Shown: one piece after another, positions 44,353 through 54,006 of the stretch
Layout of the letters: the number at the start of each line of letters is the position of its first letter
How positions within the stretch are numbered: the first letter of the stretch is position 1
NCBI GenBank assembly: GCA_029261395.1
Contig: JAJDBJ010000080.1
Span: 1-61,515 of the forward strand
Length of the DNA stretch: 61,515 nucleotides
Source of the DNA: Nitrospinaceae bacterium
Lineage (GTDB): Bacteria; Nitrospinota; Nitrospinia; Nitrospinales; Nitrospinaceae
Direction: 5' to 3'
The notes under the pieces: model-generated
What the model was told of the DNA's origin: nothing
Database searches by the model: none
What the model saw: the letters and a program-made list of their open reading frames with translations, nothing else
Program-made: the position numbers and the translations under genes

Positions 44353-45471
44353 TTACCTGAGGGGGATTTCAAACGAGAAGGTGGTTCCGAAACCCATTTG
44401 GCTGTTTACGTTCAGGCAACCGCCGTGTGCGTGAATCATCTTTTTCGAAATGGCTAGCCCCAGTCCCGAACTGGATTCACCGGCGGTGGGGCGAGCGGTT
44501 AACTTCTGGAAATGCTGAAAAAGTTTTGCCTGGTCTTCATCAGAAATTCCCGGTCCTTCATCCTTGACGCTAAAAATCAATTTGCCTTCGCCTTTCTTCA
44601 GGTTGATATAAATGGTTGTCCCGGCTTCGGAAAATTTTATGGCATTGCTGATCAGGTTGTCGATTACCTGGCCTATCTTGTTGGCATCGACTTGGCATTG
44701 AGGAACATCGTGGAGCTCGAGTTGAAGGCGGATGTTTTTTTTGTCGGCAAAAAATTGGTTGATCATAATGTTATGGTCGATTAGGTTTTTTAACGATTCA
44801 GGTTGAAGGTCCAGCTGCAGTTTTCCACTTTCAATAACCGAAACGTCGAGCAGTTCATTGACCATCTTCAACATATTCTCGCTACTTTTAGCGATAAAGT
44901 TGAGAAACTGGTCTTTGGTTTCCTCAGCCAACTCTTTTCTATCTTCCTTTAGAATATGGGAGTAACCATTAATCGCGCTCAGATAATTTCTCATATCGTG
45001 AGACGCCATTCCCAGGAATTTGTTTTTGAGTTCGTTGAGCTCTTTTAATTGATCATTTTTTAATCCCAACTGTCTTATCAATTGCTGAACTTTCAAGTGA
45101 GTTTGGACTCGCGCAAGTACTTCGCTGTGGTTGAAGGGTTTGGTGATGTAATCGACCCCTCCCTCATTGAATCCCTGGATAATGTCCTCAGGCTCGGCCC
45201 GGGCGGTAATGAAAACCACGGGTATCCCTTGCGTGTCCTCCTGAGATTTCAGCTTACGGCAGGTTTCAAACCCGTCGATACCCGGCATGTTGACATCGAG
45301 GAGGATCAGGTCCGGCGTGAATTTCTCGATGATGCTCAGGGCCTGCTTGCCACTTTGAGCTACAGAGATAAAGTAATCCTCATTCAGGATTTCTTCAAGG
45401 ATGCTCAAATTCGTAGGCGTATCATCCACGATTAAGATTTTTGGCTTGTCGGTAGGATTGGCGTCGGTCAT
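44353..45471 (-). CDS. Receiver-histidine kinase (REC-HisKA-HATPase)
   Basis: The 372-aa soluble protein begins with a receiver domain (1-125; ILIVDDTPTNLSILE, Asp in LILLDVNMPGIDG, Lys in YITKPFNH), then a HisKA dimerisation domain with phosphoacceptor His in MASHDMRNYLSAI, and an HATPase with DNLISNAIKFSE, DEGPGIS and SSGLGLAISKKMI. Its sensing input is therefore a phosphorelay through the receiver. It is divergent from the NtrC-type regulator 176 bp away. Confidence 0.92.
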   Translation of the reverse strand: MTDANPTDKPKILIVDDTPTNLSILEEILNEDYFISVAQSGKQALSIIEKFTPDLILLDVNMPGIDGFETCRKLKSQEDTQGIPVVFITARAEPEDIIQGFNEGGVDYITKPFNHSEVLARVQTHLKVQQLIRQLGLKNDQLKELNELKNKFLGMASHDMRNYLSAINGYSHILKEDRKELAEETKDQFLNFIAKSSENMLKMVNELLDVSVIESGKLQLDLQPESLKNLIDHNIMINQFFADKKNIRLQLELHDVPQCQVDANKIGQVIDNLISNAIKFSEAGTTIYINLKKGEGKLIFSVKDEGPGISDEDQAKLFQHFQKLTARPTAGESSSGLGLAISKKMIHAHGGCLNVNSQMGFGTTFSFEIPLR

Positions 45472-45647
45472 GCGCTATATGGTTTTGATGTTATTAAAGA
45501 ATTGATTTTCTGTCTGGGATTGCCAAAAAAAATAAATTAGCTTACCCTTATGGAGCAAGAAATCAGTCTGTTTGGTTTACTTCCTGCTTTTTAAGTTCAT
45601 TCGGTCTGGTTCGATATTGTAGTTGGCTTTCTCGGAATAATCAAATT

Positions 45648-47072
45648 ATGGCGAAAACTTTAATATTTGTAGTGGATGATGAAACCGAATCTAGGCTCTT
45701 GCTCGCTTATCATTTGGAGAAATCCGGTTATGAGGTTGAGCAGTTTTCCAATGGGCCGGACTGTCTAAAGGCGCTGGATCGCAAACCCGGTATTGTTTGT
45801 CTGGATATGCAAATGCCGAAGATGGACGGTTTGGAAGTCCTCAAACGGATCAAGAAGAAAGATCCTCAAACGGGTGTCATCATGGTCACCTCTAATAATG
45901 TGGTCGACACGGCAGTTCAGGCATTGAAGCTGGGAGCGGCGGATTACATCATCAAACCGGCAGATCGGGAAAAACTCCTGACAACGGTGGAGGATGCTTT
46001 GGACTCGACCCGAGTGGTGGGCCAGATCCGTAATATGGAAAAAGGAATGAAGGACGATTTCGCCTACAAAAATATTGTGGGAGAGAGCCAAGTCATCAAG
46101 GACGTGTTCACTCAAATTGAGCGTGTTAAAGACAGCAACGTCAATGTGTATATCAACGGCGAAAGTGGGACGGGCAAAGAGCTGGTGGCACGTGCCATCC
46201 ATTTTAGCGGACTGGATGACAACCGGCCATTTATCGACATCAACTGCAGTGCACTGGCCGAAGGCTTGTTGGAAACCGAAATGTTTGGACATGAAAAAGG
46301 AGCCTTTACCGGGGCCATAGGAACCCACAGGGGCAAGTTGGAGTTAGCCGATGGAGGGACTCTGTTTTTCGATGAAATTGCCGATATGAGCCTCAAACTT
46401 CAGGTCAAGCTTCTCAGGTTTCTGGAGGAAAAAAGTTTTGAAAGGGTGGGGGGCACCAAGAAAATCAAGGTCAACGTAAGAGTGGTTTCGGCGACCAACA
46501 AGGATTTGCAAAAGGAGGTCGAAAAGGGGAATTTTCGGGAGGACTTATATTACCGCCTGGTGGTCTTTACCATTCATGTCCCTCCGTTGAGAGAAAGAAG
46601 GAATGATATTCCCCTTTTGTGTGCTTATCTCCTGAATAAATTCAAAGATGAGCTCAATAAAGAAATTAACCATATTTCACCCGAGGCCATGGATATCCTT
46701 AATCATTACCGTTGGCCAGGAAACGTCCGGCAACTCCAGAATGTGATATTGCAATCGATGTTGATGGCTCAGACCGATACGATTGAGGTTGAAAATCTTC
46801 CCCAGGAAATGCGGAAAGCACGGGAGTCCACTGCCTCGGCTGTAGAAGAATCTGCTTCGCCTGGGAAAGAGAGGATGGTCGAAGGAGAGGGTGCAAACAG
46901 CCAGTCTGCTCCTAATAGTATCTCCTTGGATGAAGGTGAAAAACAGGCACTCCTAAGCGCCCTCAAGATGACCAACTGGAATATTTCCGAAGCTTCAAAC
47001 CTGTTAAGAATCAGCCGAACGACCTTCTACCGGAAACTCAAAAAGCATGGGTTGAGCCAGACACGAGGTTGA
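45648..47072 (+). CDS. NtrC-type sigma-54 response regulator
   Basis: The 474-aa protein has a receiver (1-120; FVVDDE, phospho-Asp in IVCLDMQMPKMDG), an AAA+ sigma-54 interaction domain (about 140-385) with Walker A GESGTGKELVARAI, the sigma-54-contacting GAFTGA loop and Walker B LFFDEIADMS, and a Fis-type helix-turn-helix at the end (NISEASNLLRISRTTFYRKL). It activates sigma-54 promoters when phosphorylated. The divergent receiver-kinase may be its partner; targets may include the nearby secreted-protein promoter. Confidence 0.94.
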   Translation: MAKTLIFVVDDETESRLLLAYHLEKSGYEVEQFSNGPDCLKALDRKPGIVCLDMQMPKMDGLEVLKRIKKKDPQTGVIMVTSNNVVDTAVQALKLGAADYIIKPADREKLLTTVEDALDSTRVVGQIRNMEKGMKDDFAYKNIVGESQVIKDVFTQIERVKDSNVNVYINGESGTGKELVARAIHFSGLDDNRPFIDINCSALAEGLLETEMFGHEKGAFTGAIGTHRGKLELADGGTLFFDEIADMSLKLQVKLLRFLEEKSFERVGGTKKIKVNVRVVSATNKDLQKEVEKGNFREDLYYRLVVFTIHVPPLRERRNDIPLLCAYLLNKFKDELNKEINHISPEAMDILNHYRWPGNVRQLQNVILQSMLMAQTDTIEVENLPQEMRKARESTASAVEESASPGKERMVEGEGANSQSAPNSISLDEGEKQALLSALKMTNWNISEASNLLRISRTTFYRKLKKHGLSQTRG

Positions 47073-47186
47073 TTTTTGTCAAAAAACTGGTTCCCACGAT
47101 TTTGGAATCTTCCTAGCCAATTATCGACCCACTTTTTAGCCCGGTTTTAGTATCGAATTAATCCTTGGCGGGCGGATCCCAAAAAA

Positions 47187-47216
47187 AACGCCCGACGGCT
47201 CCTACCGTCGGGCGTT
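47187..47216 (-). terminator. Intrinsic terminator of the secreted repeat protein gene
   Basis: A perfect 12-bp stem (AACGCCCGACGG / CCGTCGGGCGTT) with a 6-base loop is followed on the minus strand by eight T residues, 27 bases past the 47244 stop codon. Confidence 0.92.
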
Positions 47217-47243
47217 GGAAGTGCATAAAGTGTACTTTTAAAA

Positions 47244-47660
47244 TTAGAACTGGTAACAAAAAGGGAAAGTACCAGCTTCGGGACATACTGGAACAACTGG
47301 TTCTTCTGGAACAACTGGTTCTTCTGAAGCAACTGGTTCTTCCACCGGATTCGATGCGTGGTATCTAGCATTGTGCCTCGCAAGTTTTCTGTCGTATTTT
47401 CTTTGCCATTTGTTAGCTTTATGGGGTCGCCGGGTATTTTTTCTCTCTAACCATTTTTCAAGCTTAGCGTGCCATTTGTCGTCATTGTAACGATCGTTAT
47501 CACGATCGTTATCATGATGGTTATATTGATGGTGATACGATTGCTTGTGCGACTTGCGGTCATTCTTTTTGTCCTTATGTGCCAAAACAGGTGACCCAAA
47601 TACTAAACCTAAGATGGCTACCATTGCTATTTGCAATAACCAAAATTTAACTTTTTTCAT
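47244..47660 (-). CDS. Secreted His/Asp-rich protein with EEPV repeats
   Basis: The 138-aa product has a signal peptide (about 27 residues, cleavage near VLAHKD), then a His/Asp/Lys-rich stretch (about 28-62; SYHHQYNHHDNDRDNDR), a basic helical part (64-100), three near-identical EEPVxx repeats and a short tail with two cysteines (VCPEAGTFPFC). The His/Asp patch suggests metal binding; the repeats suggest a surface or stalk role. No family is recognised. It is preceded by a sigma-54-like promoter and followed by a strong terminator, so it is monocistronic. Confidence 0.75.
   Translation of the reverse strand: MKKVKFWLLQIAMVAILGLVFGSPVLAHKDKKNDRKSHKQSYHHQYNHHDNDRDNDRYNDDKWHAKLEKWLERKNTRRPHKANKWQRKYDRKLARHNARYHASNPVEEPVASEEPVVPEEPVVPVCPEAGTFPFCYQF
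47290..47343. repeat. Three tandem 18-bp repeats inside the secreted protein gene
   Basis: Units at 47290, 47308 and 47326 read GGAACAACTGGTTCTTCT, the same, and a copy with three changes. They encode the EEPVVP/EEPVVP/EEPVAS hexapeptides. Repeat number may vary between strains by slippage. Confidence 0.9.
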
Positions 47661-47736
47661 CTTTTGTTACCTCTCTTGTTAATAACTATAGAATCTATAT
47701 AGATACCCCAAGTGGAGTATTAATTGCTATTAATAC

Positions 47737-47752
47737 AGCAGGATGTATGCCA
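47737..47752 (-). promoter_or_regulatory. Sigma-54-like promoter for the secreted repeat protein
   Basis: On the minus strand TGGCATACATCCTGCT keeps the -24 GG and -12 GC at the correct spacing, with two differences from TGGCAC-N5-TTGCW. It lies 77 bases before the 47660 start codon. Confidence 0.6.
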
Positions 47753-48090
47753 CTCGGTCGACTAAGTGGTTAATATTATTTATATAATTGAATATAAAAG
47801 GTTTACTCGGTTATTTTTTTATTCAGCTTGAGTTCAACTGTAGTTTTGGGGGCTATCGGAAGGGGCTTTATGCCAATTTTAGGCTCTGATTGGTTAATTT
47901 TTGTAACTTCTCACGTAACTATTTAATTTCATAAGACTTAATTCGTTACTGAAAACCGCGCAAATTTGTCCTCTTTAACCTCCATATAATCAAAAAGTTT
48001 GTAATTTAGGCGGTTAAATATGCAGGAGGGTTCAAGGTAAAACAGAGCTGTGAGCCCTAGGTCACATTACCAAGGGCATTCCATGTGCCG
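47753..48090. other. AT-rich intergenic region without a recognised gene
   Basis: The gap lies upstream of the secreted gene and downstream of the PAS kinase stop at 48091. It is AT-rich and has no credible ORF, tRNA or strong terminator. It could hold enhancer sites for the sigma-54 promoter at 47737-47752. Confidence 0.5.
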
Positions 48091-50097
48091 CTATAACATC
48101 GGCAGGGAGACGGTAAAGGAAGTTCCTTTTCCGCATTGAGAGCTCACTTCGATGTTTCCTCCGTGAGACTGAACGATGCTATGGGTGACCCAAAGACCCA
48201 GTCCGGTACCCTCTGCCTTGGATTTGGTGGTGAAAAAAGGCTCAAAGATATCTTTTCGAGTTTCTTCACTCATCCCGATTCCATTGTCTTTAACCGTGAA
48301 ATATAAATGGGAATCCTGCTGGTGAGTGCTCAAGCTGATTTCTCCTCCGGTTTCGGGAATGGCATCCATCGCATTTTGAAACAGATTCAAGGAGACTTGT
48401 TTAATTTGGTCTGGATACGCCGACACTTCGGGAAGAAGGTCGCTGTAATGGGTTTTGAGACGGATGTTTCGGTCTGTCAATTCCTTCTGAGCCAGTAAAA
48501 CCATGTCTTCCAGGACTCGATTGATCTGTACCGGTTCTTTATTTTCCCGAGTAGGACGGAAGAAGTTATTGAGCCGGCGGGTCAGTTTGGCGATCCGGTC
48601 GGTTTCGCTGATGGCCATATCTATAAAATGCTCATCCGTTTCCTTCAGCGGAACACACATTTTGGTTCGCTCCAGAACGTTGCGGATACCAAAGAGTGGG
48701 TTGTTGATTTCGTGGGCAATCGAGCCGGTCAGTTTACCAATGGAAGACAGCTTCTCCGCGTGCAACAGTTGTTCCTGATAGGCCTTCAGCTTTTCCTCGG
48801 CTTGTTTTCTTTCGGTTATATCTTGAACGATTCCTCTTAGTTTTGTTGGTTTTCCCTGTTCATTGTAAAACGTTTTGCATTCTTGATGGACTGTTCGGAT
48901 CGTTCCATCGGGCAACACGATTCGATGATCGATGCTGTAGGTCTTTTTGTTTTCCATGACTTGTTTGTTGATACGATCGACGAATTCGTGGTCTTCCGGA
49001 TGAACAGAGTTTAAAAATGCCTGATAGGAAGCGTTGAACTTTTTGGAGCTAAGGCCAAAAATCCGGTAGACTTCATCGGACCACCACAATTCATTTTTTT
49101 CGATATCATAAACCCAGTTGCCCATTTTCCCAATTTTCTGTGCGATGGAAAGCTCGCGTTCGCCGTGTCTAAGGGATTCCTCCACTTTTTTGCGTTCGGT
49201 GATGTCCTGCGCGATACCACGGACTTTCAGGGGATTGTCCAGGTCATCCAGAAAGACCCTCGATTCTTCATAAATGATTCTTTCTGTGCCGTCGGATAAA
49301 GGAACCCGGTATTCCAGTTGATGCCCCCTCCCTGTGAGTAGGGATTCCTGATGAGATGCGTCTACCCTCTGGCGATCATCGGGATGGATTAGTTTGATGA
49401 AAGCCTTATAAGTTGCTTGAAATGTTTGCGGGCTGGTCTCGAAAATCCGGTGTGTTTCATTGGACATTCTAACTTCCTGGGTGCTCATATTATAAACCCA
49501 GCTTCCCAGGCGAGCTATTTTCTGAGCCAGCGCCATATCCCATTCGCTTTGAATGAGTTCCTTTTCGACCCGTTTTTGTTGCGTAATGTCTCTTCCCGAC
49601 AAGAGAATTCCCTTGGTTGCACCTTCAGCATCCTTTAGAGCGAGGCCTTCCCATTCGATGAGATACTCCTCTTCCTTTTTATTGATGATGGGGATGACGA
49701 TGTAACCCAGGGAGTCTTCCTCTCCGGAAAATAATTTCTGGAGTGACGTCAAGGCGCTCATCCTCATGGAAGGGGTAACAAAACGTTCGAACCAGTTTTC
49801 TCCAATTATTTTTTTGTGAGGATATCCTAAAGCTTTAGACCCCGCTTTGTTGATCGTTTGGATAGTGTGATCTTTTCTCAGGCTGATAATAATATCGCTG
49901 GACAGATGAATGATGTTTTCAATGTTGGTGCCGATGAAATCCCGGGTGATGACTTTCAAGGGGGAAATAATATGCGAAGATTTATCAGCGGTTGCTTGGT
50001 TTTGTTTTGTGGGTTCCGAGGAATTAGTGTCGGGTGGGGAATGTGCGGTGGCGGCACGTTTGGACGGTTTTTGTCTTTTGGTAGCAGGCTTTTTCAT
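48091..50097 (-). CDS. Soluble PAS sensor histidine kinase
   Basis: The 668-aa protein has a Lys/Ala/Pro-rich N-terminus, three PAS domains (roughly 60-165, 180-310 and 310-440; two of them near-duplicates with [12 protein letters not shown] and [12 protein letters not shown]), a HisKA domain with phosphoacceptor His in [13 protein letters not shown], and an HATPase with [38 protein letters not shown]. No membrane span is seen, so it is cytoplasmic. The ATG at 50097 was preferred to a GTG 23 codons upstream; neither has a good ribosome-binding site. No partner regulator is adjacent downstream. Confidence 0.88.
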   Translation of the reverse strand: MKKPATKRQKPSKRAATAHSPPDTNSSEPTKQNQATADKSSHIISPLKVITRDFIGTNIENIIHLSSDIIISLRKDHTIQTINKAGSKALGYPHKKIIGENWFERFVTPSMRMSALTSLQKLFSGEEDSLGYIVIPIINKKEEEYLIEWEGLALKDAEGATKGILLSGRDITQQKRVEKELIQSEWDMALAQKIARLGSWVYNMSTQEVRMSNETHRIFETSPQTFQATYKAFIKLIHPDDRQRVDASHQESLLTGRGHQLEYRVPLSDGTERIIYEESRVFLDDLDNPLKVRGIAQDITERKKVEESLRHGERELSIAQKIGKMGNWVYDIEKNELWWSDEVYRIFGLSSKKFNASYQAFLNSVHPEDHEFVDRINKQVMENKKTYSIDHRIVLPDGTIRTVHQECKTFYNEQGKPTKLRGIVQDITERKQAEEKLKAYQEQLLHAEKLSSIGKLTGSIAHEINNPLFGIRNVLERTKMCVPLKETDEHFIDMAISETDRIAKLTRRLNNFFRPTRENKEPVQINRVLEDMVLLAQKELTDRNIRLKTHYSDLLPEVSAYPDQIKQVSLNLFQNAMDAIPETGGEISLSTHQQDSHLYFTVKDNGIGMSEETRKDIFEPFFTTKSKAEGTGLGLWVTHSIVQSHGGNIEVSSQCGKGTSFTVSLPML

Positions 50098-50249
50098 AGT
50101 AGCAAAAAAAGATTTTGCCAATAAGTAAAGGGGTTGATATGAACCATTTGATTCATGCCCAAACACCTGATTTCAACAATTTTGGGCTTTTTATTATTAT
50201 GCCTCTCTTATTCTCATCCGACAATCACTATTAGCAGATAGGTGTATCT

Positions 50250-51083
50250 CTATCGTGTACCTCCGCGTTTTCTCAACAAAAAACTGATGCTCAAGATTAT
50301 CATAAATGTGATACCGAAGGCGCACACCAGGGTTGAACCCGTGGGCAAATCATAAATAAAGGAAAGGCCTAATCCCGCCCAGCTAACCAAAACACCCATA
50401 AGGGTTCCTGCCCACAGTTGTTTTCCCAGAGAATCATACAATTGGATTGCGCAGGCGGCGGGGATGATCAGGAGAGTAAAAATAAGGAAGATGCCTGCTG
50501 TTTGAATGCACGCTACAATAGCCAGCCCCAACGTCAGATAGAAAACGAAATCCCAGAATTCCCTTTTTTGAGTATAAGGCTCCAACGAGTTGGCTTCATC
50601 CGTGCATTTTATAAACGGTTTTCGGGTGAACCAGAGAAAACTTCCGAGGATGATGAAGGCGGTTAGCAATTGCAGGACTCCTCCCCATGAAATCCATAGG
50701 ATCGATCCGTTTAAGGTATGCTGAATATGTTCCGCCGCGCGGGGTGAGCGGTCGGCGATGATCACTGCCAATGAGGCGGTGACCACGTAAACGATGCCAA
50801 TCACCGCTTCCTGCGATATCCGGGGCGTCATAAATCGTACGAGTGTGAAAAACGTGGCTCCAATGAAAATAAATCCAATGGAAACCAGAATCGTTCCGAA
50901 AGAATGCTCCTCCAGGTTCAGGGCGAACGCCACCGTGGTGCCCAACGCGGCCAGTTGCGCCATGGATAGGTCAATAAAAACTATGCCGCGCTTCAGAACG
51001 TGAATACCGAAGTAGGTAAAGATGAACGACATCACCAGGCAACCCACCGCCGGAGCGGCCATAAATGTTATAAAATCACTCAT
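50250..51083 (-). CDS. Zinc/manganese-type ABC transporter permease (ZnuB family)
   Basis: The 277-aa protein has about eight membrane helices of the ABC-3 permease family, with MSDFITFMAAPAVGCLVMSF, FIDLSMAQLAALG and GIFLIFTLLIIPAACAIQL. Its ATG at 51083 overlaps the substrate-binding gene's stop by eight bases, so it is coupled to it. No ATPase subunit gene is found next to it. Confidence 0.87.
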   Translation of the reverse strand: MSDFITFMAAPAVGCLVMSFIFTYFGIHVLKRGIVFIDLSMAQLAALGTTVAFALNLEEHSFGTILVSIGFIFIGATFFTLVRFMTPRISQEAVIGIVYVVTASLAVIIADRSPRAAEHIQHTLNGSILWISWGGVLQLLTAFIILGSFLWFTRKPFIKCTDEANSLEPYTQKREFWDFVFYLTLGLAIVACIQTAGIFLIFTLLIIPAACAIQLYDSLGKQLWAGTLMGVLVSWAGLGLSFIYDLPTGSTLVCAFGITFMIILSISFLLRKRGGTR

Positions 51084-52014
51084 TGTCTTCAAGCGCCTTA
51101 GTAATTTGGTTGACGAGGGTATCAAACAGCCCGATGGTATCGCTGGCTTCGGGTACGCCGCCGACGCCCGGGGGTAATGTCAGAACATGTGCTCCGGTTT
51201 TGGCGGCCAGCAGATTGGCGAATTTGTCCCGGTAGTAATTTGCCTGAAGGATCAGGCGAACGTTTTCCGCTTTCATCAGTTTTGACAGCTGAATCAAATG
51301 AGAGGGGGAGGGTTGGATGCCTGGTACCGGTTCCAGGGTTCCAATATATTGCATCCCGAAGTCGCGTAAAAAATAGCTCCAGGTACGATGAAAGGTGACC
51401 ACCTTTTTACCTTTAAAGGGTTGCATGCGTTGTTTCCACCCGGCCAACCGCGCATCAAATTTTTTCATAAAGGTGTTGCGGTTGGATTTGAACTGCGCTT
51501 CATGAGTGGGGTCCAGCTCGGATAAATGGTCTGCGATCATGAAAAGCATCGGTTTGATATTGCTGGGGGCCAGGTTGTAATGTGGATTACCGAAGGCATG
51601 CACATCTCCCAGGGATCGATCCAGTGTGCCTTGAGGCACTTCGATCGGATCAATGGAAAGCGAAAGATCCAGGTTACCTGGTTGTCCCAGAAAGACTTTT
51701 GGGTTGCGTGCTCCCTGAATCAATAACGGTAGCCACCCGACCTCAAGTTCCATGCCCTGATAGATCAATAGATCGGCCTGGTGCACGGTGACCATGAGGC
51801 TGGGTTTGGCCTGGACAAAATGGGTGTCCTGGTAGCCCCGCGAGAGGGTTTCCACGTTCACCCATTCCCCGCCCACCACTCGGACCAATGAAGCGACATC
51901 TTCGGTGGTGGCGACTACATTGAGCTGTGCCCACACTGTTTGAATCTGAAATAATAGAGAGAATAATATGCAGATCCAAAATGAATGGGCTTTGGATGAA
52001 AAAAATAAAGACAT
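51076..52014 (-). CDS. Zinc-type ABC transporter substrate-binding protein (ZnuA family)
   Basis: The 312-aa periplasmic protein has a signal peptide (cleavage near VWAQL) and the cluster A-I metal-binding pattern: His in YQDTHFVQAKPS, His in HAFGNPHYNL, and His in VVTFHRTWSYFL. The third ligand being His rather than Glu favours zinc over manganese. The flexible His-rich loop of some ZnuA proteins is absent. It is followed by the overlapping permease gene and preceded by a porin-like gene. Confidence 0.87.
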   Translation of the reverse strand: MSLFFSSKAHSFWICILFSLLFQIQTVWAQLNVVATTEDVASLVRVVGGEWVNVETLSRGYQDTHFVQAKPSLMVTVHQADLLIYQGMELEVGWLPLLIQGARNPKVFLGQPGNLDLSLSIDPIEVPQGTLDRSLGDVHAFGNPHYNLAPSNIKPMLFMIADHLSELDPTHEAQFKSNRNTFMKKFDARLAGWKQRMQPFKGKKVVTFHRTWSYFLRDFGMQYIGTLEPVPGIQPSPSHLIQLSKLMKAENVRLILQANYYRDKFANLLAAKTGAHVLTLPPGVGGVPEASDTIGLFDTLVNQITKALEDNE

Positions 52015-52022
52015 ATTGATCC

Positions 52023-53336
52023 TCAGTACAAGTGGGCGGGATGTGATCCCAGTGAAAAGTTCAATTGAAGAATCAATTGATGTTCGTCCCGAAGGTCGTC
52101 CAAGAAGCTATACTGCAGGCGCAATCCAGAAAATTCGCTGGGCACGTAGCCGACCAGAGCACTGTACCGATGTTTCTCGTTGATGCCTGCCGATCGATGC
52201 AATCCAAAATAATCATACCGTCCTTGAAGCCACCAGCGTTCCTGGAACTGGTATTGTAAATAGGAATATATCCCACCCTTGTTTTCGTCGGGTGTGGCGG
52301 GTCCTGTTTCCTGCCAGGCACCCAGGTATTCAGTTTGCCACACCAGTGTTTGATAGCGCAGTCGCTGGGCGGGTTTCCATTTCACTGTGAGATTGGCCCC
52401 TGCGGCCTGAGATTGTGAGTGTTCGGCTCCGCCGGTGGTGCCGTTCCTTCCTGTAACATAAGAACCGCCTACTTCAAGCGTTGTGTCCTCGTCCAGATCC
52501 CACAAATTTTTAGTGTGAAACAGATAGGCAAAATCGTCATTCAACGGAGCGTTGAATATATTTTCGTTACCACCTTCAAGGAATTCGAAAATTAATTCTG
52601 AATACCATGGCACCGGAACTAGATAACTTAGACTTGCTCCTTCTTCCAACAGGCCTTCTCCCCCAAAAATCTCCTGATTCACCAACGGGGCGTCGATAAA
52701 GGGGAACTGATGGGTGTGTAATAGATTGTGTTTCCCGAAATGGGTGTAGAATTGCCCGGCTCGAAGGGCGAGGCGGTTCATCAGGAGAACATCGACAAAA
52801 GCTTCTTCGAGTTCGAATTCGTCATCTTCAAACGTAAAACGGATATTTGCTCTCAGCCATTTATCCACGTTGGCTGAAAATTGCAACTCGATTTCTTGAA
52901 CATTCAAGCCTGTTTTGACTTCGGCATTTGGATTATTGTTTTCTCTAGAACGATAGGTGCCCTGAAACAGGCCATTGACACTGATAGCAGGATTAAAGGT
53001 TCGTGAAAGCCCGGTAGCGGTGGAAAAAGCTGAGTCGGCCGAGCTTCCCGTGGCACGTCCTCCGCTGGCGGTTACGGGTACTTGGGAAGGCGAAGTTCCC
53101 GGAAAGGCAGCCGTCGGATCCGTGATACCGCTTCCCGGAGTTCCCAAGGGTTGTCCTTCCATTTTTTTGATACGGCGCTCCATGCGCTTGACCCGCTCTT
53201 TCAGTTCAATATACTCCGAACTCTCCTCTAACGCCGAGGGAGTCGATGGGGGTTGTTTGGAATGGTCCTGTGCTTGCGCCCCGGTGACTCCCGCGGTGAA
53301 GAGCCAACACAGAGCAATAATGCGCATGAGGGACAT
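52023..53336 (-). CDS. Outer-membrane porin-like protein of the zinc cluster
   Basis: The 437-aa product has a signal peptide (cleavage near AQAQD), a coiled coil of about 30 residues (ELKERVKRMERRIKKMEG), a Gly/Ser/Thr/Pro-rich linker and a beta-barrel of amphipathic strands (about 130-437), ending in alternating hydrophobic/polar strands (LQLNFSLGSHPAHLY). It resembles phosphate-selective/zinc-regulated porins. AGGAG lies ten bases before the ATG. It stands 8 bp before znuA and is likely its outer-membrane partner. Confidence 0.8.
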   Translation of the reverse strand: MSLMRIIALCWLFTAGVTGAQAQDHSKQPPSTPSALEESSEYIELKERVKRMERRIKKMEGQPLGTPGSGITDPTAAFPGTSPSQVPVTASGGRATGSSADSAFSTATGLSRTFNPAISVNGLFQGTYRSRENNNPNAEVKTGLNVQEIELQFSANVDKWLRANIRFTFEDDEFELEEAFVDVLLMNRLALRAGQFYTHFGKHNLLHTHQFPFIDAPLVNQEIFGGEGLLEEGASLSYLVPVPWYSELIFEFLEGGNENIFNAPLNDDFAYLFHTKNLWDLDEDTTLEVGGSYVTGRNGTTGGAEHSQSQAAGANLTVKWKPAQRLRYQTLVWQTEYLGAWQETGPATPDENKGGIYSYLQYQFQERWWLQGRYDYFGLHRSAGINEKHRYSALVGYVPSEFSGLRLQYSFLDDLRDEHQLILQLNFSLGSHPAHLY

Positions 53337-53476
53337 AGAATTTCTCCTGAGTTTTGGTTGTGACCTCAATCAGCCAGGGGATAACATGCCTGCATAATTC
53401 GAATTAACTTTTGCAGGGGGAATTATCCCTGAGGGCCTTTTGACAGGTCAGATATTTTAGTTTGTGAAGATTAAGC

Positions 53477-53773
53477 TCAGGAAAAGACAGGAGGGCTACG
53501 GCCCAAATAGGGTGCGATGAACCTTTGAAAGGGCGCGCGTTCGGATAGAGTGGGTAGGGCCGTGACACTGGGGGCGATGGCAAAGTCCGGTACATCCAAA
53601 TCGAGACTGACGGGGGTTTGGGACCAGTGGCAGGGAGCACAATCTGCGTCGGGGGTAGAAGGATCGAGCTCATGGGTGTGCAGGTAAATGGAAAACACGG
53701 CCATGATGCCGAAGCTGATGGAGATCAAGCCGGCAATAGACTGGCGATTTATTATTTTTTTAAACAATCCCAT
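53477..53773 (-). CDS. Small membrane-anchored Cys protein, DUF2946-like
   Basis: The 98-aa product has an N-terminal membrane helix (IAGLISISFGIMAVFSIYL), a His pair (HTHELD), a CxxCH element (DCAPCHWSQ) and an Arg-containing APYLGRSPP end, an arrangement like small DUF2946-type proteins that accompany metal-uptake genes. The CxxCH could bind haem or metal. It leads the porin-znuA-znuB group with a 140-bp gap. Function is inferred from context. Confidence 0.6.
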   Translation of the reverse strand: MGLFKKIINRQSIAGLISISFGIMAVFSIYLHTHELDPSTPDADCAPCHWSQTPVSLDLDVPDFAIAPSVTALPTLSERAPFQRFIAPYLGRSPPVFS

Positions 53774-53906
53774 ATCAGAATAATGTGGCGGTGCTGAACT
53801 GCTATTCGGTGAATAGTGGCCGCTGTTGATTTCAGCTTTAGATGGTATGAGCTTATTTAGGATTCGTCAATAAGGAACTTTTTTAAAAGAAGACGAAAGG
53901 ATAGGA

Positions 53907-53930
53907 CCCTCCTCCCTGAAAGGAGGAGGG
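53907..53930 (-). terminator. GC-rich hairpin downstream of the 66-aa gene
   Basis: A 9-bp stem (CCCTCCTCC / GGAGGAGGG) with a 6-base loop, 76 bases past the stop of the 66-aa minus-strand gene. The T-tract is weak on that strand. Confidence 0.5.
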
Positions 53931-54006
53931 GGAGGCTGTTTTATCCGAGAGAGAGGTGAAGATCCGTCCTTGGCAGGGAAGGCTTCAAAGGAGGAGATAA
54001 ATAGGC

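Noticed and set aside
45573-45588. Sigma-54-like TGGTTTACTTCCTGCT upstream of the NtrC-type regulator
   Set aside because: GG/GC spacing fits, but four consensus positions differ; too weak to call a promoter.
47290-47343. Short tandem repeats considered as a CRISPR array
   Set aside because: Units are 18 bp, directly abutting without spacers, and in frame within a coding sequence.
53404-53673. Alternative 89-aa frame overlapping the small Cys protein
   Set aside because: The 98-aa frame has a membrane helix, a CxxCH element and a start near the operon head; the alternative has no such features.
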